A stretch of 64,000 bases of DNA from Candidatus Aerophobota bacterium (lineage in GTDB: Bacteria; Chlamydiota; Chlamydiia; Chlamydiales; Simkaniaceae): assembly GCA_002401865.1 (NCBI GenBank), contig NVUK01000008.1, positions 1-64,000 on the forward strand. Reading direction: 5' to 3'. The position numbers were made by a program, and so were the translations under genes. The notes under the pieces are model-generated. The model had not been told where the DNA came from, did no database searches, and saw nothing but the letters and a program-made list of their open reading frames with translations. Shown piece after piece: positions 27,747 to 36,856 of this stretch (the first letter of the stretch is position 1; each line of letters begins with the position of its first letter).

Positions 27747-28355
27747 ATGAATTGGAAAAAAACATTAACTGTTGCCTGTACACTTGTACTGTGTAGCGCT
27801 GCTGCACATGCAGACGCTTTGAAAGTAGGTATTGTTAACTTTGAAAAATGTATTACAGAATCAAAATTTGGCAAAAAAGAACAAGAAAACTTTGATGCTG
27901 TCAAAACGCAGATGAACGCTGTAATGGGCGATCTTCAATCACAAATTCAAACTATGGCTGACGATTTTAACAATCCAGAATTAATGGATAGCTTATCGCA
28001 TGAAGCCGAAGAAGAGATGAAAGGCAAATATCAAAGTCTTAATGAAGAATACCAAAGAGCTCAAAATCAGTTCATGCAAGTGATGAATCAAGCACAAATG
28101 CAAGTTCTTCACTCTATGGGCAGCCGTGTAGCTGAAGCTTCTAAAAAACTAGCAGAAGATTCTAAAAACCTACCAGAAAGCCAACAGATTTCTTTAGTAG
28201 TAAGAGATGATATCTGTTTTTACTATAACGCTCCTCAAGATGAAGTCACGAATGATGTAGTCGCTATTTTGGACAAGCAGTTTGACCTTGATCAAAAAAG
28301 CAACGCAGCAGAAAAAACTTCAGAGTCAACGACAGTAGAAAACACGAGCAAATAG
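27747..28355 (+). CDS. skp: Periplasmic chaperone Skp/OmpH family
   Basis: 202 residues. A signal peptide (MNWKKTLTVACTLVLCSAAAHA) precedes LKVGIVNFEKCITESKFGKKEQ, the Skp/OmpH start, then long amphipathic helices (about 45-130) that form the tentacles of the trimer. A Ser/Thr/Glu-rich tail follows. Skp holds unfolded outer-membrane proteins for BamA. The gene lies between bamA and lpxD, the order also found in Chlamydia and many proteobacteria; GAAAGGAA precedes the start. Confidence 0.93.
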   Translation: MNWKKTLTVACTLVLCSAAAHADALKVGIVNFEKCITESKFGKKEQENFDAVKTQMNAVMGDLQSQIQTMADDFNNPELMDSLSHEAEEEMKGKYQSLNEEYQRAQNQFMQVMNQAQMQVLHSMGSRVAEASKKLAEDSKNLPESQQISLVVRDDICFYYNAPQDEVTNDVVAILDKQFDLDQKSNAAEKTSESTTVENTSK

Positions 28356-28380
28356 TAATCTGTTTACGGAAGGAAGCCTT

Positions 28381-29421
28381 ATGAAAAAATCACATACAGC
28401 ACAAGAACTTGCCGATTTTGTGGGAGCCAAACTACACGGAGATGCCACGTTACATATTACAAACGTTGCCTCTTTAGATTTAGCAGGCCCCAGTGATGCT
28501 TCCTTTCTAGCTAATCCCCTTTACAATGAAATGATGAAAAAATCGCAAGCGGGAATCGTTTGCGTTGATAAAAGCGCAGAAATCATTAAAGGGAAAACTT
28601 ACCTCATTACAGAAGATCCTAGTTTAGCTTTTCAAAAAATCGCTGAATTTTTTCTAAAAGACAAAAACCCTACCCATACAGGCTTTGAAGCCATTCATCC
28701 CTCTGCAGTCATTCATCCTAGCGCCCAGATTGGCACAGATGTAAACATTGGTCCCCATGTTGTTATTGCGCGCGATGTCATAATTGGAAAAGGGGCATCT
28801 ATTTTAGGCTCTAGCTTCATCTCTCAAGGTGTTCAAATTGGAAATGACTGTGTTATCTTTCCAGGAGTGACTATCCGAGAAGAGTGTATCCTTGGCAATA
28901 GAGTAACCCTTCAACCCGGCGCTGTGATTGGATCGTGTGGGTTTGGCTTTGCCACAGACAAAAAAAACAATACGCATAAAAAATTAGACCACCTTGGCAA
29001 TGTTATTTTAGAAGACGATGTTGAAATTGGAGCAAACACTACAATTGACCGTGCTAGATTTAAAACTACGCTCATTAAGAAAGGAACCAAAATTGATAAC
29101 TTGGTTCAACTCGGACACAATGTTGAAGTGGGAGAAAATGTTATCATCGTCTCTCAATCAGGCATTGCAGGCTCTTCTACTGTAGGTAACAACGTAGTTA
29201 TCGGAGGCCAAGTAGGCGTTGCAGGTCATCTAAAAATCACAAACAACGTACAAATAGCCTCTCAGTCAGGTATTAGCAAAAACCTAACCACTCCTGGCCC
29301 TTATCGCGGCTCCCCCGCTATACCAATGGATCAATACAACCGACGTGCTGTCTTGGTACGTAGACTAGAAAAATTATACGCAAGAGTTGAAAACCTCGAA
29401 AACTTAATTTTAAAAGATTAA
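28381..29421 (+). CDS. lpxD: UDP-3-O-acylglucosamine N-acyltransferase
   Basis: 346 residues. An N-terminal uridine-binding domain (about 1-100) is followed by a left-handed beta-helix of hexapeptide repeats (about 104-310; for example IHPSAQIGTDVNIGPHVVI). The catalytic His is expected in the VQLGHNVEVG block (about 242-251). LpxD adds the N-linked acyl chain in the third step of lipid A synthesis using acyl-ACP. It is 25 bases after skp, with GGAAG before the ATG. Confidence 0.97.
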   Translation: MKKSHTAQELADFVGAKLHGDATLHITNVASLDLAGPSDASFLANPLYNEMMKKSQAGIVCVDKSAEIIKGKTYLITEDPSLAFQKIAEFFLKDKNPTHTGFEAIHPSAVIHPSAQIGTDVNIGPHVVIARDVIIGKGASILGSSFISQGVQIGNDCVIFPGVTIREECILGNRVTLQPGAVIGSCGFGFATDKKNNTHKKLDHLGNVILEDDVEIGANTTIDRARFKTTLIKKGTKIDNLVQLGHNVEVGENVIIVSQSGIAGSSTVGNNVVIGGQVGVAGHLKITNNVQIASQSGISKNLTTPGPYRGSPAIPMDQYNRRAVLVRRLEKLYARVENLENLILKD

Positions 29422-29544
29422 CGCCCTTTTTTTTACATAGCTTTTAACTCCTTTTTCCTTTAAAATACAAACTATCTTATAGTCGACCATCACCGGTAAG
29501 GCTTTAACTTAAAGTATTTTTTTTCAAGATCAGAGGGGTAAGCT

Positions 29545-30465
29545 ATGATCACCTATTTTATAAAAAAAGAAAATAGTGAGCAGTTTCAATCTGTTGAAAC
29601 ACCGCAAAAAGGGTGCTGGATTCACGTTAGTGAAGCTACCACTACAGATATCAAACAGATTAGCCAGTTGATCAATTTAGATTATACGAATATGTATGAT
29701 TGTTTAGATCGATTTGAAATTCCTAGGGTAGAAGTTGTCGATGAAAATGTGCTTATTTTTACCAGACACCCCGTGTCTCAAGAAGGTGGCCTTTACACTA
29801 CAACTTTTGCAATAATTTTATCTCAAGATTACTTCATTACTATCTGCCCACAAAAAAGCCACCTTGTAGATAATCTTTTATCGCAAAAAACAAAAGTGAC
29901 TTCAGAAAGAAAATCTAAATTTCTTATTTATCTTCTACTAAAAATCACGCAGCAGTTCACTTTAGAGATTAAAAAGACCCGTACCAATGTCTTGAAGCAA
30001 GAAAAAAAGATGTCTTTTGTCGACTCAAACGATATCATCATGCTTACTATGAATGAAGAAGTTCTTAACCAGTACCTCTCCTCCTTAATACCTTTAAGAA
30101 ACGTACTGGAATCTATCACATCAGGACGCTATACAATATTGCATGAAAAAGATCAGGATTTGCTTGAAGATTTACTCAATGCTAGTATCCAGTCTGAAGA
30201 TCTTTGTACCATTAACCTTAGAAGTATTAGAAGTTTAAGAGACTCTTATCAAATCGTATTTACCAACCAGCTAAATAAAACCATCAAGCTTTTAACCGCT
30301 CTAACCATTATCTTAAGTATCCCTACCATGATCGCCAGCCTTTACGGTATGAACGTCGCACTCCCTTTCAGCACAAACCCTTTTGCCTTCCTCATTATCA
30401 TGGGCGGCATCGTGGTCACTTCGCTACTCTCTTTCCTACTCTTTCAACGTAAAAAATGGCTTTAA
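29545..30465 (+). CDS. CorA-family magnesium/divalent cation transporter
   Basis: 306 residues. A large N-terminal cytoplasmic domain with long helices (about 1-240) ends in two C-terminal membrane helices; the first is followed by SLYGMNVALPF, containing the Gly-Met-Asn (GMN) selectivity motif of CorA channels. GAGGGGT precedes the ATG. It lies 123 bases after lpxD, so is probably separate, and is convergent with pdhC (8-base gap). CorA homologues carry Mg2+, Co2+ or Zn2+; the ion cannot be told by eye. Confidence 0.92.
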   Translation: MITYFIKKENSEQFQSVETPQKGCWIHVSEATTTDIKQISQLINLDYTNMYDCLDRFEIPRVEVVDENVLIFTRHPVSQEGGLYTTTFAIILSQDYFITICPQKSHLVDNLLSQKTKVTSERKSKFLIYLLLKITQQFTLEIKKTRTNVLKQEKKMSFVDSNDIIMLTMNEEVLNQYLSSLIPLRNVLESITSGRYTILHEKDQDLLEDLLNASIQSEDLCTINLRSIRSLRDSYQIVFTNQLNKTIKLLTALTIILSIPTMIASLYGMNVALPFSTNPFAFLIIMGGIVVTSLLSFLLFQRKKWL

Positions 30466-30473
30466 GCTTTTTT

Positions 30474-31763
30474 CTATAGCGCTGTAATTAAAACAACCGG
30501 ATTTTCTAAATACGTTTTAAGCATCGCTAAAAACTGTGCAGCATCAGAGCCATCGACCACTCTGTGATCGCTTGCAAGAATACATGTCATCTTTTTACCT
30601 GGTACCACAGCGCCATTTTTTACTCTTGGTACATCGCTAATACCGCCAACAGCTAAAATACATGCCTGCGGAGGATTGATAATCGGAGTAAAGCTTGTCA
30701 CACCATACATACCAAGATTAGACACAGTAAGAGATCCTCCTTGGTATTGCTCAGGTTTTAATTTTCCCTTTTTAGCCAGAGTCACTAGCTCCTTGACCTC
30801 TGCTGAGAGTTGAAACAGAGTTTTATAATCACTGTGACGAATAATAGGCGTGATAAGTCCTTCACTAATACTTACAGCAACAGCAATATCTACTGTTTTA
30901 AAACGGATGATTTCACCCGTTGTAGAGTTAAATCCAGAATTGATTTTAGGATTTGCCTTAGCACTTAAAGCAGCAGCACGCATGATAAAATCGTTAAATG
31001 TCACTTTTACGCCTGTATTTTTTAGCTGCTCTCTCAAATCCACCATCGCCTCAGCATCAATTTCTTGCTCTACATAAAAATGGGGAATAAACGTTTTTGA
31101 CGCTTGGAGTTTACTGGCAATAGCTTTACGCATAGGAGTCATCTGCTCAGATTCAAAAGCACCCGGTTTTTCTTTAGGAGGAAGCTCTATTTTAGGAGGA
31201 ATTAAGCTGCTAGGTGTACCTTTACTTAAATCACGACTCATCACCCTTCCGTGAGGTCCTGTCCCTTCAATATTTGTAAGAGAAATTCCCTTTTCTTGAG
31301 CTAGCTTCTTTGCCAGCGGCGACACTTTTTTGTCCACGTTACTACTGGTAAAAGCAAACTTGTAATCTTCTAACGGCGCAAACGGCTCAAATGCAGGCAT
31401 GGGCATCGCAGACTTTTCCACACTTTTCCCACTTGGAGCACTACTTGGCTCGTGTTCACTTTCCTCTTCTTTACTACTCGATTGCTCTGCCCCTTTGGAT
31501 AAAAGTGCTTGTATATCTTCATCCGCTGATTCAGAAAAAATTGCGACAGCTTTATTTACCTGTACATCGCTTCCCTCAGGCATTAAAATTTTTCTTAAAT
31601 AACCACCATCGATCACGTTATACTCAACAGTCGCCTTATCTGTAGCCACTTCAAAGAGAAGGTCTCCCTCTTTAATTAGGTCTCCTTCCTTTTTATGCCA
31701 CTTGACAATTCTTCCCTCTTCCATCGTAGGTGAGAGTTTTGGCATTTTTAGTAAAAAAGGCAT
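30474..31763 (-). CDS. pdhC: Pyruvate dehydrogenase E2, dihydrolipoyl acetyltransferase
   Basis: 429 residues. One lipoyl domain (about 1-78) with the lipoylated Lys in EVATDKATVEY, an Ala/Pro/Ser-rich linker, an E3/E1-binding domain (SPLAKKLAQEKGISLTNIEG, about 145-165; GPHGRVMSRD follows) and the acyltransferase domain with HRVVDGSDAA (about 397-406) as the catalytic His-Asp motif. E2 is the core that makes acetyl-CoA for the fatty-acid genes nearby. The gene is six bases downstream of pdhB. The E3 gene is not in this window. Confidence 0.96.
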   Translation of the reverse strand: MPFLLKMPKLSPTMEEGRIVKWHKKEGDLIKEGDLLFEVATDKATVEYNVIDGGYLRKILMPEGSDVQVNKAVAIFSESADEDIQALLSKGAEQSSSKEEESEHEPSSAPSGKSVEKSAMPMPAFEPFAPLEDYKFAFTSSNVDKKVSPLAKKLAQEKGISLTNIEGTGPHGRVMSRDLSKGTPSSLIPPKIELPPKEKPGAFESEQMTPMRKAIASKLQASKTFIPHFYVEQEIDAEAMVDLREQLKNTGVKVTFNDFIMRAAALSAKANPKINSGFNSTTGEIIRFKTVDIAVAVSISEGLITPIIRHSDYKTLFQLSAEVKELVTLAKKGKLKPEQYQGGSLTVSNLGMYGVTSFTPIINPPQACILAVGGISDVPRVKNGAVVPGKKMTCILASDHRVVDGSDAAQFLAMLKTYLENPVVLITAL

Positions 31764-31769
31764 AAGTCC

Positions 31770-32765
31770 CTATCTCCTTAAATTTAGCGTTTCTTCTATC
31801 GCAGTTTTAATACTCTCCACTCCTGGTTGAGAGGCCTTTTCCATCTCTTTAGAATAGGGCAAAGGTGTCTCTTTTTGACATACCCTAGCTACCGGCGCAT
31901 CTAAGTAATCAAAACAGTGTTGTTGCACCATAAAGCCCACTTCTGCTCCAATACCTGAAAAGTAGTGCCCTTCTTCCGCAACCACACAAAAATTAGTCTT
32001 TCTTACCGATTGTGCTATCAGTCCCATATCTAAAGGCTTAATTGTTCTTAAATCAATTAATTCAACACTAATACCTTTTGCCGCTAAAAGATCTACCACT
32101 TCTGCGCAGTGGTGCAGCATCCGGCTGTAAGCAATTAATGTAATATCTGTACCTTCTCGAACGATTTTCGCTTTTCCAATCTCTACCACATAGTCTCCTT
32201 CTGGCACATCCCCTTTTTTGGAATAATCCAGTTCATTTTCTAAAAAAAGCACCGGATTGTTATTTCTAATCGCTGCTTTTAAAAGTCCCTTCGCATCATA
32301 TGCATTACTTGGTGCTATAATCACAAACCCTGGAAAGTTGGCATAAGTAGCTTCTACATTGTGTGAATGTTGACAAGAGACTTGTGCAGCGGCCCCATTG
32401 GGACCTCTAAATACTATCGGAACAGAAAAACGGTTGCCCGACATATAATACATCTTACAAGCGTGTGAGACTAATTGATCAAAAGCTACAAAAGAAAAAT
32501 TGAAACTCATAAATTCTACAATCGGACGTAGCCCTGTCATAGCAGCTCCTATACAAAGCCCTGTAAAACCCACCTCGGAAATAGGTGTATCTATTACTCT
32601 CTTATCCCCCCACTTATCAAGTAAACCTTTAGAAATTTTATAAGCACCATTGTACTCAGCCACTTCTTCACCCATTAAAAAGACGCTCTCATCTCTCGTC
32701 ATCTCTTCATCAATGGCTTCTCTCAAAGCTTCTCTAATATCTATCTGCCTAGAATTTTGTACCAT
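31770..32765 (-). CDS. pdhB: Pyruvate dehydrogenase E1 component, beta subunit
   Basis: 331 residues from ATG at 32765, chosen because GGAG lies five bases upstream; a TTG at 32789 would add eight residues and overlap pdhA. Typical blocks are present: VFLMGEEVAEYNGAYKIS, GFTGLCIGAAMTGLRPIVEF, and a transketolase C-terminal domain with VELIDLRTIKPLD. With the alpha subunit it forms the thiamine-diphosphate E1 that decarboxylates pyruvate. 13 bases separate it from pdhA. Confidence 0.96.
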   Translation of the reverse strand: MVQNSRQIDIREALREAIDEEMTRDESVFLMGEEVAEYNGAYKISKGLLDKWGDKRVIDTPISEVGFTGLCIGAAMTGLRPIVEFMSFNFSFVAFDQLVSHACKMYYMSGNRFSVPIVFRGPNGAAAQVSCQHSHNVEATYANFPGFVIIAPSNAYDAKGLLKAAIRNNNPVLFLENELDYSKKGDVPEGDYVVEIGKAKIVREGTDITLIAYSRMLHHCAEVVDLLAAKGISVELIDLRTIKPLDMGLIAQSVRKTNFCVVAEEGHYFSGIGAEVGFMVQQHCFDYLDAPVARVCQKETPLPYSKEMEKASQPGVESIKTAIEETLNLRR

Positions 32766-32778
32766 TTTTTCTCCAATA

Positions 32779-33807
32779 TTAAGGGGCAAAGACGTCCTCT
32801 TCTAATGTTTCAATACGTGGAGCTGGGCTCTTCTCAGCAATATCCATAGCTTGCATAACTTGCTGCTTTTTCTCTGCTTTAATAGCTTCCGCTTCCTCTT
32901 GAGTAAGAATACCTTTTTCAATCAAAGTGTGGCCAAAAAATGTGATCGGATCTCGTTTCTTTGCCTCTTCTAACTCTGCTTTAGAACGGTATAAACCAGG
33001 ATCAGAAATAGAGTGGCCTACAAAACGCTCTGTTACAGCCTCCACTAAAATAGGTTTTCCTTTCTTTAAAACTTCAGCATAAATTTTAGCAAACCCTGCG
33101 TAACAGTTAAAAAAGTCCATTCCCTTTAGAGTATAACTCTCCATGCCGTAAGATTTTGCCAGATTCTCAGCAATCGGCTGTTTAGCTACAGCTCTCTTAG
33201 TAGCAGTTCCCATTCCCCATTGATTGTTTTCAACCACATAAATACAGGGCAAATCCCAAAGAGCTGCTAAATTAAGTGATTCATGTACTGTTCCTTGTAC
33301 TACAGCGCCATCGCCTAAAAAACAAATACTCACTCCCTTTTCACCTTTATATTTAAGAGAAAATCCCGCTCCTGTTGCAATAGGCAAATGACCTGCAACA
33401 ATACCGTAACCTCCCAACATACGCTCAGAAAAAAAGTGCATCGAACCCCCTCTTCCCTTGGCATTACCTGCAGCTTTGCCATACAACTCACACATCAATG
33501 ATTCAGGACTCTCTCCTAAAAGAAGAGCCAAAGCGTGGCAACGGTAGGTTGTCGTCCACCAATTCTCTTTTATTCCCATCGCACAAACAGCCGCTGTCTG
33601 TATTGCTTCTTGCCCTGTATAAGCATGAAAAAATCCACCCACTGCACCCGTTTGATAAGCAGCACTCGCGCGCACCTCAAATTGCCTGATAAGCACCATT
33701 TTTTCAAACGTTGCAATTAGCTCTTCTTTACTCAAACTATTCAAGACATCATCTTGACTGTGCTCAGTAAAATTATATTGTATATCAGAGCTCTCTCGTG
33801 GCGGCAT
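32779..33807 (-). CDS. pdhA: Pyruvate dehydrogenase E1 component, alpha subunit
   Basis: 342 residues. The thiamine diphosphate motif is GDGAVVQGTVHESLNLAALW followed by VVENNQWGMG (about 168-198), and the phosphorylation-loop region homologous to E1-alpha, GHSISDPGLYRSKAELE, is at about 267-283. First gene of pdhA-pdhB-pdhC. A candidate promoter lies just upstream (33836-33863). Confidence 0.97.
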   Translation of the reverse strand: MPPRESSDIQYNFTEHSQDDVLNSLSKEELIATFEKMVLIRQFEVRASAAYQTGAVGGFFHAYTGQEAIQTAAVCAMGIKENWWTTTYRCHALALLLGESPESLMCELYGKAAGNAKGRGGSMHFFSERMLGGYGIVAGHLPIATGAGFSLKYKGEKGVSICFLGDGAVVQGTVHESLNLAALWDLPCIYVVENNQWGMGTATKRAVAKQPIAENLAKSYGMESYTLKGMDFFNCYAGFAKIYAEVLKKGKPILVEAVTERFVGHSISDPGLYRSKAELEEAKKRDPITFFGHTLIEKGILTQEEAEAIKAEKKQQVMQAMDIAEKSPAPRIETLEEDVFAP

Positions 33808-33835
33808 TTTATTGTAATCTCTTTTTTAAACTGAC

Positions 33836-33863
33836 TCTATATAAAAGCCGAGTATTTTATCAA
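33836..33863 (-). promoter_or_regulatory. Candidate promoter for pdhABC
   Basis: On the minus strand TTGATA (33863-33858), a 16-base spacer and TATAGA (33841-33836), about 29 bases upstream of the pdhA ATG. It sits between the small lipoprotein stop and pdhA. Confidence 0.45.
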
Positions 33864-33878
33864 GGCTTCGCGTCCCTG

Positions 33879-34043
33879 TTAATAAGGCATACCTGGACCA
33901 GAACCAGTTCTGGGAATAATATTGGGATTATTTGTAACAGGCACTTCGCGTATATAATCATCTGAATGGTGTACACACCCTGCGCATACGCACAGTGATA
34001 ATATTAAACAAATCTGCCAAAATCTCTTTTTGCTATTAGCCAT
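33879..34043 (-). CDS. Small putative lipoprotein, 54 residues
   Basis: ATG at 34043 to TAA at 33879. The start is basic (MANSKKRFW), followed by a hydrophobic stretch and Cys at VCAGC (residues 20-24), a possible lipobox with Cys instead of Leu at -3, and a short Pro/Asn/Gly tail ending GPGMPY. AGAAG lies five bases before the ATG. The size and layout resemble small chlamydial lipoproteins. It is divergent from the dnaQ-like gene and lies 71 bases upstream of pdhA. No homology claim is made; coding is inferred from the signal-peptide pattern and spacing. Confidence 0.6.
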   Translation of the reverse strand: MANSKKRFWQICLILSLCVCAGCVHHSDDYIREVPVTNNPNIIPRTGSGPGMPY

Positions 34044-34117
34044 GAAAACTTCTTTGATTTTTCCTAAACTAATGTCATACTACCAAAAACATCGGATTTT
34101 TACAACGCCTAAGCCTT

Positions 34118-34813
34118 ATGGAAAAAAGATTTATTTACTATGACACAGAAACTACAGGTGTAAATACACGAGAAGATAGGATTGTGGAAATTGCAGCGTT
34201 TGATAAAACAAACAACACTACTTTTTCCTTTCTTGTAAATCCTTCTATGCCCATTCCCCCTGGAGCGAGTAATGTTCACCATATTACAGACTCTATGGTA
34301 AAGGATGCCCCTACCTTTGACGTTATAGGTAAAAAGTTCACAGAGTTTGTAGGTGAAAATGGTATTTTAGTCGCACATAATAATGACGGTTTTGATCTAC
34401 CTTTATTAAAGAGTGAATATGCAAGACATGGCATAGAGATGCCTAATGCTATTTTTCTAGACTCTTTAAGGTTTGCTAGAAAATATCGTCCTGATCTTCC
34501 AAGGCATACACTACAACACTTAAGAGAGCATTACGGTTTTCCTGCAAACAATGCGCATAGAGCCCTCGATGATGTGATCATTTTAGAACAAGTGTTTTCC
34601 ACCATGATTGATGACTTAAGCCCTTCCCAAGTATATGAACTGTGCATGAAAAAACAAGAAGTTAAAACCATGCCCTTTGGCAAACATCGAGGCAAGCTTC
34701 TCTCAAAAGTTCCCAAAAACTATGTAAAATTTTTACTCGATAATGGCGCTTTTGACAAACCACAAAATGAAGAACTTAAAGAAGCTTTTCAGAAAGTGGG
34801 CTCTCTTTCCTAA
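34118..34813 (+). CDS. DnaQ-like 3'-5' exonuclease with C-terminal DUF3820-type domain
   Basis: 231 residues. The DEDD exonuclease domain has FIYYDTETTGVN (motif I, about 4-15), VAHNNDGFDLPLL (motif II) and NAHRALDDVIIL (motif III, DEDDh type, about 148-159). After about residue 180 a short domain starts TMPFGKHRGKLLSKVPKNY, the pattern of DUF3820 (often fused to or next to exonucleases). Role: DNA or RNA 3' trimming; whether it proofreads for polymerase III is unknown. It is convergent with the msbA-like gene (18-base gap). Confidence 0.9.
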   Translation: MEKRFIYYDTETTGVNTREDRIVEIAAFDKTNNTTFSFLVNPSMPIPPGASNVHHITDSMVKDAPTFDVIGKKFTEFVGENGILVAHNNDGFDLPLLKSEYARHGIEMPNAIFLDSLRFARKYRPDLPRHTLQHLREHYGFPANNAHRALDDVIILEQVFSTMIDDLSPSQVYELCMKKQEVKTMPFGKHRGKLLSKVPKNYVKFLLDNGAFDKPQNEELKEAFQKVGSLS

Positions 34814-34831
34814 AAACACTTAGATAAAAAC

Positions 34832-36766
34832 TTATACCGTATATTCAGGCTCTTTATCTTTGTCTTTATCTTTATCTTTAAAGTGAGCCAGCCACATCTT
34901 TTTGAACTGAGGAGACTTTTGCATTAGTTCATCTTTCGTTCCAATAAAGTAGGTTTTACTATCCTCTAAGAATAGAATTTTTGAAGCGTGTTCAACAGTG
35001 CTTAAACGGTGGGCTATAATAAATTGGATCACATGATCACCCAAATTCATTAGCGCCTCTTTAATCTTTCCCTCAGAGATAGAATCAAGCGATGAAGTAG
35101 CTTCATCTAAAATTAAAATCGGTGCTTTTTTTACCAAAGCTCTAGCAATAGAAAGCCTTTGTTGCTGCCCTCCAGACAGGTTTTTACCCGTCTCATCAAC
35201 GGGTGTATCATAGCCCTGTGGTAGGTTCATAATAAAATCATGTGCCTGTGCTTTTTTTGCTGCTTCAATAATTTCACTTCTAGAAAATGGTCTTCCAAAA
35301 GCAATATTAGCAGCAACCGTGTCTAAAAAAAGAAACGGTTTTTGTGATACAAAGGCAATATGCTCGCGTAAAGAGGCTTGTTTAATATCTCTAATATCTT
35401 TTTTATCAATGGTGATACTGCCACTACTTGTATCATAAAGACGCGTTAGTAGACTAGCTACGGTCGATTTGCCCACACCTGTACTGCCAAGCACCGCAAT
35501 TGACTCACCCTTGCTAACAGAAAAAGACAACCCCTCTAACACCCATCGCTCTTTGTAGCGGAAAGAGACGTTATTAAACGCTATCGTATTGCAACTGCCC
35601 TTTAAAACATGCGCATCTTTTGAATCTGTAATTTTTGGCATAATATCGAGCACTTGGTAAAGCCTCTCAGCAGCTACCACACCCTTCTGGATTTCTACAT
35701 TTTTCTCTGCAAATTTCTTTACAGGCTCATAAAACTGATACAAAAGACCCACAAAAATAATCAATTCTGCAAGCTGCATATTGAAAACATAAAGTCCTCC
35801 AATTAACACCATAGATAAACAAAGCGTGGTTACCATATGCAAAAGAGGACGTGTCAGAAGATCATATTTGGCTGTCTTCATTTCAAGTTTTGCCATAGCC
35901 TCGTTGTGCTCTTTATATTTTTTTACAGCAAAGGCTTCCATAGCAAACACTTTAATCGTTTGAATTCCTGATAAAAAATCGATTAAAACAGTGCTAAAAG
36001 ATTCTTGTTTACCTTGCAGTTGACGTGTAATTTTTTTTACCTTTCTATTGATCAATGTAATGGGAACAAAAATCAAGGGAAGGGCAACAAAGACGATTAA
36101 TGAAAGCTGCCAAGACATGAATATACAGACCAGGAATGTAGATATTAGAGTAAAAGGAGCGTGGATGTAGTTTTCCATCATGGTATAGAGAGATTTTGCA
36201 ATTTGATGTGCATCTCCTGCAACCCTTGAAGATAACGATCCAATTTTATACTCGTGATAAAAACTCAAAGAGAGCTTTTGAATATGCTCAAAATACTCAT
36301 TTCTCAAATCTCGACTAATTTTAATACTCATTTTTTGCGTAGCATAACGACTGATAAAGAGAAATATCGATTTAAACAGCGCCACGCACAATAAAAAAAG
36401 TATAAAAAAACTAAAGCTTTTGCCAAAAAGATAGTTTTTCTTAATAAAATAAATGGCTTTTTGTAATGCATTCAACCGAGAGTTTTTATGCATATACTCC
36501 TCAGCTGTTTCTGGAGTAACCTCTCCTTGGCTATTTTTTCCTATCTCAGGGAAAATCACGTCTATTTGGCTCTGATCAACTCCTAGATCTTTAGCCCCTG
36601 CTGGTGAAAAAAGTTGAAAAAAGTCCACCCCTTTATTAGCAATAACACCAAAAGAAATAATTTCTAACTGACTGGCAACCGTTAAACCTATAAGCGATAA
36701 GCTTGTTATAAACATCAACGCTAAGCTTTTTTTTTGACGGATGGCTGCCTTGACTAATAATCGCAT
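34832..36766 (-). CDS. msbA: ABC exporter, MsbA-like lipid flippase family
   Basis: 644 residues: six membrane helices (about 10-345) fused to an ATPase domain with Walker A GSTGVGKST (about 430), signature LSGGQQQR and Walker B ILILDEATSSLDS. Likely flips lipid A-core across the inner membrane, consistent with lpxD and the heptosyltransferase in this window. A long insert (about 45-110) follows the first helix. The C-terminus ends in a KDKDKDKDK tail encoded by hexamer repeats. accA lies upstream after 90 bases; the msbA-accA pairing also occurs in Chlamydia as I recall. Other type I exporters cannot be excluded. Confidence 0.88.
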   Translation of the reverse strand: MRLLVKAAIRQKKSLALMFITSLSLIGLTVASQLEIISFGVIANKGVDFFQLFSPAGAKDLGVDQSQIDVIFPEIGKNSQGEVTPETAEEYMHKNSRLNALQKAIYFIKKNYLFGKSFSFFILFLLCVALFKSIFLFISRYATQKMSIKISRDLRNEYFEHIQKLSLSFYHEYKIGSLSSRVAGDAHQIAKSLYTMMENYIHAPFTLISTFLVCIFMSWQLSLIVFVALPLIFVPITLINRKVKKITRQLQGKQESFSTVLIDFLSGIQTIKVFAMEAFAVKKYKEHNEAMAKLEMKTAKYDLLTRPLLHMVTTLCLSMVLIGGLYVFNMQLAELIIFVGLLYQFYEPVKKFAEKNVEIQKGVVAAERLYQVLDIMPKITDSKDAHVLKGSCNTIAFNNVSFRYKERWVLEGLSFSVSKGESIAVLGSTGVGKSTVASLLTRLYDTSSGSITIDKKDIRDIKQASLREHIAFVSQKPFLFLDTVAANIAFGRPFSRSEIIEAAKKAQAHDFIMNLPQGYDTPVDETGKNLSGGQQQRLSIARALVKKAPILILDEATSSLDSISEGKIKEALMNLGDHVIQFIIAHRLSTVEHASKILFLEDSKTYFIGTKDELMQKSPQFKKMWLAHFKDKDKDKDKEPEYTV

Positions 36767-36856
36767 AATATTCTCGAGTAAGTTTGTCTGGCTATATTAC
36801 GAAAATTAGTTATTTTAAGAAAGCTTCACACGATATAATCAAGCCCTATTGAGAAT

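Noticed and set aside
32766-32789. TTG start of pdhB overlapping pdhA
   Set aside because: GGAG lies five bases before ATG 32765, inside the extension.
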